Shown here piece by piece: positions 1-5,048 of a stretch of DNA of 5,048 nucleotides. Origin of the DNA: Deltaproteobacteria bacterium. Its GTDB lineage: Bacteria; Desulfobacterota; DSM-4660; Desulfatiglandales; Desulfatiglandaceae. The notes beneath the pieces were generated by a model. It ran no database searches. It saw only the letters and a program-made list of their open reading frames with translations, and was not told the origin of the DNA. Each line of letters starts with the position of its first letter. Position 1 is the stretch's first letter. The stretch covers positions 1 through 5,048 of the forward strand of contig JAFDJF010000254.1 in the NCBI GenBank assembly GCA_019307645.1, written 5' to 3'. Both the position numbers and the translations under genes were made by a program.

Positions 1-106
1 CGCTTAATGCGCAGACATTTTTAAGAGAAAAAAATGGATGCTTCGCAACAGTCAATTGGAACGAACAGTCTGAAAGGTATCAAAATCGATCGCGAAGCGC
101 ACCATA

Positions 107-139
107 ACTTTAGTTCACTTTAGACACTTTAGATCACTT
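107..139. repeat. Iterated ACTTTAG motif, about 10-base period
   Basis: ACTTTAG occurs at 107-113, 117-123 and 126-132, and a fourth truncated copy (ACTT) lies at 136-139. The steps are 10, 9 and 10 bases, close to one helical turn. On the opposite strand this reads as reiterated CTAAAGT. It could be a cluster of binding sites on one face of the helix, or part of a dispersed genomic repeat. No protein can be assigned to it. Confidence 0.5.
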
Positions 140-163
140 GTGAAGACCGCGTGGCCAAGTACA

Positions 164-275
164 CCCCTGCGGGGAGAAACCAAAGCCGGGCCCTCAGGAC
201 CCGGATCTTTACTCTTCTCAAATCTTGGGGTAACTGTTCAGGTTGCTTTGGCTGTAGGTCCCGCGGAACGCGGGA
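164..275. repeat. Cluster of three GC-rich hairpins
   Basis: Three inverted repeats follow one another. CCCC-TGC-GGGG lies at 164-174. CCGGG and CCCGG (186-190 and 200-204) form a stem extended by two more pairs after one mismatch. The strongest is a perfect 7-base stem, TCCCGCG/CGCGGGA, with a GAA loop at 259-275. None is followed by a T-run, so they do not look like intrinsic terminators. They may belong to a dispersed palindromic element or a small structured RNA. Only the inverted repeats themselves are certain. Confidence 0.5.
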
Positions 276-428
276 TTAGTTTCCGAAACCTGCACTATCT
301 GCGCATTGATCGAAGCAGGGTGCCCAAAACCTTCTCGGCCTCCACACTTTTTGATTCGCAGTTAGAAATGTCATGTTCATCATAATACCCAGGCGATTTG
401 ACAGGCCAAGCGGGTACTATTCAAGCAA

Positions 429-482
429 TTTAGGCTGAAAGCTGTAGGCTGTCTCTCCTACAGCCTAAATCCCTACAGCCTA
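429..482. repeat. Interlocking direct and inverted repeat (TAGGCTG / CCTACAGCCTA)
   Basis: TAGGCTG occurs at 431-437 and 445-451. CCTACAGCCTA occurs at 457-467 and 472-482, in the opposite sense. Several exclusive pairings are possible: GCTGTAGG (441-448) with CCTACAGC (457-464) around an 8-base loop, TAGGCTGT (445-452) with ACAGCCTA (460-467), or TTTAGGCTG (429-437) with CAGCCTAAA (461-469). The arrangement resembles a REP-like intergenic palindrome. No T-run follows, so termination is not supported. Confidence 0.6.
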
Positions 483-501
483 TCTACCTGAGTAGTTACA
501 T

Positions 502-522
502 CTTGGGCAGCCTTTGCTCAAG
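502..522 (+). other. Stem-loop CTTGGGCA/TGCTCAAG
   Basis: An 8-pair stem, CTTGGGCA (502-509) with TGCTCAAG (515-522), contains one G-U wobble in RNA and has a 5-base GCCTT loop. A T-run begins only about a dozen bases later (near 536-540), too far for a standard intrinsic terminator. It could be the end of an upstream transcript or an operator dyad. Both readings are weak. Confidence 0.3.
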
Positions 523-539
523 TTAGAATACCCAATTTT

Positions 540-558
540 TATACATATAAGATGTATA
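540..558. promoter_or_regulatory. AT-rich dyad, candidate operator
   Basis: TATACAT (540-546) and ATGTATA (552-558) form a perfect inverted repeat of 7 bases around a 5-base spacer. It overlaps a possible -10 element TATAAG (546-551), whose -35 match, TTAGAA at 523-528, is poor. The 19-base symmetrical form is typical of a dimeric regulator site, but an AT-rich palindrome can also arise by chance. No regulator gene is in the window. Confidence 0.3.
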
Positions 559-627
559 CTTATAGAGTATTGCTTTTTTGGAAATCCCTGGTATTTTTCT
601 AATCAAGGGCGGATAATCTCTATTGGC

Positions 628-656
628 TTGTGATGATATTCGCCAACAAATATAAA
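628..656 (+). promoter_or_regulatory. Candidate sigma70-type promoter for the operon
   Basis: TTGTGA (628-633, 4 of 6 matches to TTGACA) is separated by exactly 17 bases from TATAAA (651-656, 5 of 6 matches to TATAAT). This is the best -35/-10 pair seen upstream of the first gene on this strand. Transcription would begin near 663 and leave a leader of roughly 180 bases. A weaker alternative is TTGCTT (570-575) with TATTTT (592-597), spacing 16. Confidence 0.4.
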
Positions 657-735
657 TCGGCTCTGTAGCCAAAAAACTTCACGTAGAAAATGTGTAACCA
701 TGGCAACAACAATAAACAGGGCAGGGGTGAAGCGC

Positions 736-811
736 AACCCCTAAACCGCTTAACCCCTAACCTTTAACACAGAACCTCCGAGCCCCTAGAATTTGGTTCC
801 GGCTTGTCCGG
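736..811. repeat. CCCCTAA-type repeats and short hairpin in the leader
   Basis: AACCCCTAA occurs at 736-744 and 752-760, and CCCCTA again at 783-788. ACCCC (737-741) can also pair with GGGGT (724-728). Just downstream CCGG (799-802) and CCGG (808-811) can form a 4-pair stem with a CTTGT loop. The whole lies in the likely 5' leader of the operon, between the candidate promoter and the ribosome binding site. It looks like a low-complexity dispersed repeat rather than a known riboswitch. Confidence 0.4.
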
Positions 812-830
812 GTCAGGAATGGATATATTA

Positions 831-837
831 AAAGGAG
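831..837 (+). promoter_or_regulatory. Ribosome binding site of the flavoenzyme gene
   Basis: AAAGGAG lies 7 bases before the ATG at 845. This strong Shine-Dalgarno settles the start, and the protein begins exactly where family members do. Confidence 0.85.
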
Positions 838-844
838 ATAAAAG

Positions 845-2803
845 ATGAGCGAACAATTTAAGTATTTATTCAGCCCTTTTAAAATTGGGCCTGTAACTGT
901 GAAAAACCGGATAGTCAGCAGTGCCCACGGGACCATGTTTGCCGACAGCGACAATATCCTGGATGACAGATATGTTGAGTATCAAAGGGTCAGAGCCAAA
1001 GGGGGTGCAGGGCTGATTATTGCCGGAATGATGAACGTCATGTTCAATTCCAGGGATTTAACCTTCATCCATGAAGTCTATGACCCCAAGTGTGTCCCCA
1101 TGTTGAAGAAGCTTGCAGACGGGGTGCACCAGGAGGATGGCAAGGTATTTGTGCAACTTTGTCACGCCGGCAGAGAAACAGATATCGAGCTTACCCGGCA
1201 ACCAACCTGGGCTCCCTCACCCATACCTTCTCCCGCCATATTCCGTGCCGTACCCAAAGAAATGGAGTTAGAAGACATTCAAGAGGTAGTGAAAGCATTT
1301 GGAAAGGCCGCCGGGTTCTGTAAAGAGGCCGGTCTGGACGGCGTGGAGTTACATGCCGGCTCCGGCTACCTCTTGGAGGAATTCATGTCCCCGCATAGCA
1401 ATAGACGGACTGATGAATATGGGGGCAGCATGGAAAACCGGATGCGGTTTCCCATGGAGGTGATCGAAGCGGTCCGAGATGCTGTAGGTGAGGATATGGC
1501 ACTGGGCATAAGAATTCCTCTTGACGAGATGGTGCCTGACGGAAACGGACCGGAGGAGATGAAGGAGATCGCCCGGATGCTGGAAGATACCGGGGAAATA
1601 GACTATATCTTGATCGGGGTCCCCTTCTATGAAGTTCTTTTGTCCCTGGGCTGCGGCATGCAGGTTCCATTGGGATTCTTTAACTCCTGGTCGGCTCAAT
1701 TAAAAGAAACGGTTGACCTCCCCATAATGGCCAATACGCGGATCAATGACCCGGTTCAGGCTGAAAAGGTTGTGGCAGACGGGCACGGAGATCTGGTTGC
1801 CATGACCCGGGCCCTTATCTGTGATCCTGAACTGCCCAATAAGGCCCGCGAAGGGAAGTTTGACGAAATTCGTTTGTGCATTGCATGTGATCAGGGTTGC
1901 CTGGGTCGCGCATTCAAGTCTCACCCTATCACCTGCCTCCAGAATGCCGTCGTGGGTAAAGAAAAGGAAATCGGGACCCTGGAGCCGGCCAAAACCAGGA
2001 AGAACATCGTGGTCATTGGAGGCGGCCCGGCAGGTATGGAGGCGGCCAGGGTGGCCAGGCTCAGGGGCCATAAGGTTGTGCTCTATGAAAAAGAAAATGA
2101 ACTGGGAGGACAGGTTAATCTGGCTGCCAAGGTGCCGAGTCGGACGGAATTCGGGAGTTGTGCAAGATATCTGATCAAGCAGATGGAAATATTGGGTGTA
2201 GAGGTTAATCTGGGGGTCGAAGTGACACCGGAGATGATTGAGCAGGAAAATCCCGATGCCGTCATTGTGGCCGCAGGGTCTTCGCCGGTTATGCCGCCGA
2301 TGCCGGGTTTTGATCAAGACAATGTCGTTAATATCCGGGACGTGCTGGCAGGAACCGCAGAAATCGGTGAAAGAGTCGTTGTGGCGGATGGCGGCGAGGG
2401 CCACTGGCAATGTGTGAGTACAGCCGAGTACCTGGCTGAAAGCGGGAAGAAAGTGGAAATTGTAACACCTTTGATGATGGTGGGAATGGATATTGCCACC
2501 ACATCGGATCTACCTGCTGCATATGTGAGACTCAGAGCCAAAGATGTGGTTTTTACTCCTAACATGGCCGTAACAGGGATATCCGGCAATGTGGTGGAGC
2601 TGTTTGACGTGTATGCCAATGCCCAAAAGACCATTGAAGGGGTAGACACGCTGGTTCTGGCCATGGGCAGTTATGCCAACGATTCTCTTTATAAGAGTCT
2701 GAAGGGAAAGGTAAAGGAAATACATCGTGTGGGGGATTGTCTGGCTCCCCGACTGGCGCTGGATGCTATCTATGACGGATACAATGCCGGAAGAGTGATT
2801 TAG
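845..2803 (+). CDS. FMN/4Fe-4S oxidoreductase, Old Yellow Enzyme / trimethylamine dehydrogenase superfamily
   Basis: A 652-residue cytosolic flavoenzyme of the size usual for the 2,4-dienoyl-CoA reductase (FadH)/trimethylamine dehydrogenase group. Residues 1-340 form the FMN-binding TIM barrel: LFSPFKIG near the start, likely FMN contacts Q104, R223 and R322, and an active-site segment with H170 and Y175, followed by NRRTDEYGG and ENRMRF. A 4Fe-4S site follows (C345, C348, C352, C364; spacing 2, 3, 11 as in FadH). A Rossmann domain starts with GGGPAG (392-397) and has E415 to bind ribose. A second dinucleotide fold (about 508-605) has a degenerate glycine motif, and G630-D631 sits near the end. 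By family, it either reduces a double bond or oxidatively demethylates an amine. The weak NAD(P)H motif favours the trimethylamine dehydrogenase-like branch, possibly passing electrons to ETF or another carrier. No signal peptide or membrane segment is seen. It ends in TAG, with a TGA three codons later. The family is secure, the substrate unknown. Confidence 0.95.
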   Translation: MSEQFKYLFSPFKIGPVTVKNRIVSSAHGTMFADSDNILDDRYVEYQRVRAKGGAGLIIAGMMNVMFNSRDLTFIHEVYDPKCVPMLKKLADGVHQEDGKVFVQLCHAGRETDIELTRQPTWAPSPIPSPAIFRAVPKEMELEDIQEVVKAFGKAAGFCKEAGLDGVELHAGSGYLLEEFMSPHSNRRTDEYGGSMENRMRFPMEVIEAVRDAVGEDMALGIRIPLDEMVPDGNGPEEMKEIARMLEDTGEIDYILIGVPFYEVLLSLGCGMQVPLGFFNSWSAQLKETVDLPIMANTRINDPVQAEKVVADGHGDLVAMTRALICDPELPNKAREGKFDEIRLCIACDQGCLGRAFKSHPITCLQNAVVGKEKEIGTLEPAKTRKNIVVIGGGPAGMEAARVARLRGHKVVLYEKENELGGQVNLAAKVPSRTEFGSCARYLIKQMEILGVEVNLGVEVTPEMIEQENPDAVIVAAGSSPVMPPMPGFDQDNVVNIRDVLAGTAEIGERVVVADGGEGHWQCVSTAEYLAESGKKVEIVTPLMMVGMDIATTSDLPAAYVRLRAKDVVFTPNMAVTGISGNVVELFDVYANAQKTIEGVDTLVLAMGSYANDSLYKSLKGKVKEIHRVGDCLAPRLALDAIYDGYNAGRVI

Positions 2804-2828
2804 TGTAACTGATTTTTCGGAGACGGTT

Positions 2829-3482
2829 ATGAGCAAAGAAGAAATTTTTGAAAAAATAAAGGAAGCCATCATCCAGGGGCAGGTGAAAGATACGGAAGCG
2901 CTGGTAAACGAAGCTGTCAAGTCCGGCATGTCTCCTGAAGAGGTCATAAACAACGGAATGACTGAGGGAATAGCGGTTGTTGGTGAGAAGTTTGCAAGCA
3001 AAGAATTCTTCCTGCCGGAACTGATGATGTCTGGGAAGGCAATGAAGGCAGGTATTGATGTCCTCAAACCCCACATGGAAGTACAAGGGAAAAAGGCTGA
3101 AGGCACGGTAGTTTTAGGAACCGTAAAAGGCGACAGCCATAACATCGGCAAGAATCTTGTCGGGATCTACCTAAAGGCTGCGGGGTTCAATGTTGTTGAT
3201 CTTGGCGAAGATGTGCCTGCAGAGAAGTTTGTACAGGCAGTCATCGATAATGATGCAAACATCATCGGCTTCTCTGTCTTTTGTTCGGCCTGTACAGGCG
3301 AGGGCGCAAAAATTGAAGAAGCGCTAAACAGTAAAGGGATAAGAGATAGGATCAGGACAACAGCAGGAGGATGTGTACTGACTGAAGAGGATGTACAGAA
3401 AATGGGAGCCGACCGGTTCGGAAGAGATGCCTTTGAAGCAGTGGAGATCTGCCGGACATTTATGAGAGAGTTGGAAGGATAA
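2829..3482 (+). CDS. Corrinoid-binding methyl-carrier protein (MtbC/MttC/MtaC-like)
   Basis: A 217-residue cytosolic protein, the usual size for stand-alone corrinoid proteins of anaerobic methyltransferase systems. Residues 1-85 are the helical cap domain of methionine-synthase type (SPEEVINNGMTEGI, then FLPELMMSGKAM). Residues 90-217 are the B12-binding Rossmann domain. The DxHxxG motif is D102-S-H104-N-I-G107, so H104 should be the lower cobalt ligand, with S149 the expected third member of the Asp-His-Ser relay. By family it receives a methyl group on Co(I) from a substrate-specific methyltransferase and hands it to a second one acting on tetrahydrofolate or coenzyme M. Oddities: the usual S-x-L loop is S-V-F followed by CSACT, and the later GGAP-type motif is GGCVLT (C181). 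It starts 25 bases after the flavoenzyme, with GGAG (2819-2822) six bases before the ATG. No methyltransferase or corrinoid-reactivating protein is in the window. Family assignment is firm; the partner is unknown. Confidence 0.95.
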   Translation: MSKEEIFEKIKEAIIQGQVKDTEALVNEAVKSGMSPEEVINNGMTEGIAVVGEKFASKEFFLPELMMSGKAMKAGIDVLKPHMEVQGKKAEGTVVLGTVKGDSHNIGKNLVGIYLKAAGFNVVDLGEDVPAEKFVQAVIDNDANIIGFSVFCSACTGEGAKIEEALNSKGIRDRIRTTAGGCVLTEEDVQKMGADRFGRDAFEAVEICRTFMRELEG

Positions 3483-3499
3483 AACTAACCATAGAATTT

Positions 3500-3506
3500 A
3501 AGGAGG
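3500..3506 (+). promoter_or_regulatory. Ribosome binding site of the FAD oxidoreductase gene
   Basis: AAGGAGG, a full consensus Shine-Dalgarno, lies 9 bases before the ATG at 3516. An in-frame TAG at 3492-3494 rules out a longer protein from upstream. This is the strongest ribosome site in the window, so the third gene is probably translated well without coupling to the second. Confidence 0.85.
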
Positions 3507-3515
3507 GTCAAAATT

Positions 3516-5048
3516 ATGGCTGAAAAGTATGAAGTTGTTGTCGTTGGCGCCGGGCATAACGGCTTAATGGCTGCCGCATACCTGGCAAAGGCGGGCGTCA
3601 ATGTATGCATCCTGGAAAATCATTCTAAAGTGGGCGGTGCGGTATATACCGATGAACTCACAATCCCGGGGTTTAAACATGATTTGTGTTCTGCATGGCA
3701 TGGAAACATTACGCCCAGTCCCGTGCTCGTGAAGGACGAGCTCGGGTTGTTGTCCAAATTCGGACTCAAATATCTCTACCCGGAAAACTTGACCGGAGTG
3801 ATCTTTGATGACGGCACCATGTTTAAACATTTCCGCGATCTGGACAAGACTTGCGAGAGCATCGCCACCTTTTCGGAGCATGACGCGGAGGCCTATCGAA
3901 AGTTCCATGACTGGTCCATCAACATGCTGGAAATGATGCTTATGGGGATGTACAACCCTCCCCCCAGTTTCGGGACCCAGGCATCCATGATGGACGCCAG
4001 TCCGGAAGGCCGTATTATGTTGCGGGCACAGATGCTGAGCGCCTGGGATATCTGTGAAGAGTTTTTTGAGAGCGACAAGCTGAAGATTGTCATCTCTCGC
4101 TATGCGTCCGAATTAATGGTCAATCCGTTCACCAAAGGCACGGGTCTTGCCCTGTTTGTCTTTATACCCATGATTCATAAATATGGCGGCGGCATTCCCA
4201 TTGGCGGCTCCGGTCAATTGAGCGAGGCCCTGGCAAAATGTATTGAACACTTTGGTGGGACCATTAAAGTTTCGAGCACAGTCAAAGAGTTTAAGCTTTC
4301 AGGCAATGACTGCACAGGGGTTATCTTGAAAAACGGCGAGGAGATCGATGCCTCCAAAGCTGTTGTGTCCGCCATCAACATCAGGCAGATGTTTCCGGAC
4401 ATGGTGCCCGGAGCCAAACTGCCGGATGATTTTGCAAACGGCGTCAAGAACCTGCATCATTCAAACTTTATGGCATTCAGCCAGCATCTTGCATTAAACG
4501 AGGTGCCAGATTGGAAGGTCGGGAAAGCGGCTGAGGAGCACGCCTGGATCGAATATGCGCATACGGATCTGGATGAATACAAGAAACTTTTCAGAGACAT
4601 GGACGACGGGATTCCTGTAACCAGTCTGGACATGAGCGCAACTCTCATGCCCACAAAGGTTGATCCCTCAAGGGCGCCTGAAGGCAAGCATACACTTTAT
4701 CTCTATTCCTTTAACCCCTATTTTCTTAAGGGGGGCAAGAATTGGGACGACATCAAACAGGATGTGGCAGACAAGCTTTTAGACAACCTGAAGGATGTCA
4801 CCACCAATATGACCGATGACAACATTCTGGGCAGGGCCATTTACAGTCCCCTTGATTATGAAAGACATAATCCCGCTCTGGTCGCCGGGGATATAAACCA
4901 TTTCGGGGGCAACGACTTTCAGATGGCAGGGATGAGGCCGCTTTCCGGATGGCATAACTACCGCACGCCCATAGACAAGCTTTATCTTGTAGGTGCGAGC
5001 ACGGCTCCCGGTCCCGGGGTGTCCGGGGCAGGACGAGCCGGTGTTCAG
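3516..5048 (+). CDS. COG1233-type FAD-dependent oxidoreductase (phytoene desaturase/PYROXD2-like), 3' end cut off
   Basis: The frame is open from the ATG to the window edge: 511 codons with no stop. The N-terminus is a Rossmann FAD site, VVVVGAGHNGLMAA, with GxGxxG at residues 11-16, E34 ending the second strand, and VGGAVYTDE at 39-47. A central segment, PIGGSGQLSEALA (228-240), matches the conserved GG-x-G-x-L-x-x-AL region of phytoene-desaturase-like proteins. The C-terminal FAD signature is YRTPIDKLYLVGAST followed by PGPGVSGAGR (482-507). The family is usually a little over 500 residues, so only perhaps 10-30 are missing. Members catalyse FAD-dependent dehydrogenation or isomerisation; for most bacterial ones, including this type, no substrate is known. 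Carotenoid synthesis is unlikely, since no phytoene synthase is adjacent. It follows the corrinoid gene by 33 bases and probably shares its transcript. Family sure, function open. Confidence 0.93.
   Translation, partial: MAEKYEVVVVGAGHNGLMAAAYLAKAGVNVCILENHSKVGGAVYTDELTIPGFKHDLCSAWHGNITPSPVLVKDELGLLSKFGLKYLYPENLTGVIFDDGTMFKHFRDLDKTCESIATFSEHDAEAYRKFHDWSINMLEMMLMGMYNPPPSFGTQASMMDASPEGRIMLRAQMLSAWDICEEFFESDKLKIVISRYASELMVNPFTKGTGLALFVFIPMIHKYGGGIPIGGSGQLSEALAKCIEHFGGTIKVSSTVKEFKLSGNDCTGVILKNGEEIDASKAVVSAINIRQMFPDMVPGAKLPDDFANGVKNLHHSNFMAFSQHLALNEVPDWKVGKAAEEHAWIEYAHTDLDEYKKLFRDMDDGIPVTSLDMSATLMPTKVDPSRAPEGKHTLYLYSFNPYFLKGGKNWDDIKQDVADKLLDNLKDVTTNMTDDNILGRAIYSPLDYERHNPALVAGDINHFGGNDFQMAGMRPLSGWHNYRTPIDKLYLVGASTAPGPGVSGAGRAGVQ

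Larger units (their letters stand above)
1..844. other. Non-coding, repeat-rich upstream region
   Basis: No convincing gene lies in these 844 bases. The longest open stretch (140-385) begins with GTG, has no Shine-Dalgarno, resembles no family I know and runs through strong inverted repeats. The left edge could hold the last few codons of a preceding gene, but competing frames are open and none can be preferred. The region falls into parts: a moderately GC-rich left part with hairpins (about 1-420), a repeat block (429-482), an AT-rich block likely to carry the promoter (about 530-720), and a leader with CCCCTAA-like repeats leading into the ribosome binding site. I saw no rRNA, tRNA, CRISPR array or cobalamin-riboswitch B12 box. 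Confidence 0.7.

Noticed and set aside
1..123. Possible tail of an upstream gene (frame open from position 3 to a TAA at 105-107, or frame 1 to TAA at 22-24) and a 29-codon ATG frame at 34-123
   Set aside because: The frames compete, all are too short to judge, and none shows a recognisable C-terminus. An upstream gene may end here, but the window does not show which frame.
140..385. 81-residue open frame with a GTG start
   Set aside because: It has no Shine-Dalgarno and no recognisable domain, and it passes through several strong inverted repeats. It is more likely chance openness in non-coding DNA.
503..518. Sigma54-like sequence TTGGGCAGCCTTTGCT
   Set aside because: The GG and GC pairs are one base too close (9 rather than 10 bases between them), and sigma54 promoters tolerate little spacing change.
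659..676. GGCT-CTGT-AGCC followed by A-run, read as a reverse-strand terminator
   Set aside because: The stem has only four pairs, the A-run lies on the wrong side for forward termination, and no reverse-strand gene ends here.
486..844. Cobalamin riboswitch upstream of a corrinoid-related operon
   Set aside because: No B12-box-like sequence or the expected multi-stem arrangement was seen.
1700..2410. 236-residue open frame on the reverse strand
   Set aside because: It lies wholly inside the flavoenzyme gene, which has clear domains in the other strand. It is a shadow of that gene's codon pattern; so are the long reverse frames at 2510-3151 and 2314-2664.
2801..2812. TAG stop of the flavoenzyme as a possible pyrrolysine codon
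   Set aside because: Methylamine systems use in-frame UAG, but here a TGA follows after only two sense codons and the protein already ends at the family's normal C-terminus. It is an ordinary stop.

Overview
This window reads as a piece of an anaerobic bacterial chromosome of moderate GC content. It has an 844-base non-coding, repeat-rich upstream region, followed by three closely spaced genes on the + strand. The third gene is cut by the right edge. The evidence for an anaerobe is a 4Fe-4S flavoenzyme of the Old Yellow Enzyme/trimethylamine dehydrogenase superfamily next to a stand-alone corrinoid protein of the methyltransferase type. My best guess is Desulfobacterota or a similar sulfate-reducing or syntrophic lineage, with an acetogenic Firmicute as the alternative. 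This is inference from gene content and style, not from a marker gene.

Layout. Positions 1-844 hold no convincing gene. They contain an iterated ACTTTAG motif (107-139), a GC-rich hairpin cluster (164-275), an interlocking direct/inverted repeat built on TAGGCTG and CCTACAGCCTA (429-482), a short stem-loop (502-522), an AT-rich dyad (540-558), a plausible sigma70-type promoter (628-656) and a leader with CCCCTAA-type repeats (736-788). A strong Shine-Dalgarno then starts the operon. Gene 1 (845-2803) is a 652-residue FMN/4Fe-4S/dinucleotide-domain oxidoreductase. Gene 2 (2829-3482) is a 217-residue corrinoid-binding methyl-carrier protein. Gene 3 (3516 to the edge) is a COG1233-type (phytoene desaturase/PYROXD2-like) FAD oxidoreductase, complete except for its last residues. 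The gaps of 25 and 33 bases contain no terminator, so the three are probably co-transcribed.

How they may work together. Gene 1 resembles the amine-demethylating branch of its superfamily (trimethylamine dehydrogenase, dimethylglycine and N-methylproline demethylases) at least as much as 2,4-dienoyl-CoA reductase, because its second, NAD(P)H-type nucleotide motif is degenerate. Gene 2 normally accepts a methyl group from a substrate-specific methyltransferase (MttB/MtbB/MtaB type) and passes it to a tetrahydrofolate- or coenzyme-M-dependent enzyme. No such methyltransferase is in the window. The cluster is therefore a candidate for a mixed redox and corrinoid pathway acting on a methylated, possibly unsaturated, small molecule. 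Substrate and reaction order cannot be read from the sequence. The corrinoid protein has an altered, cysteine-bearing lower-face loop, which is the most unusual protein-level signal here.
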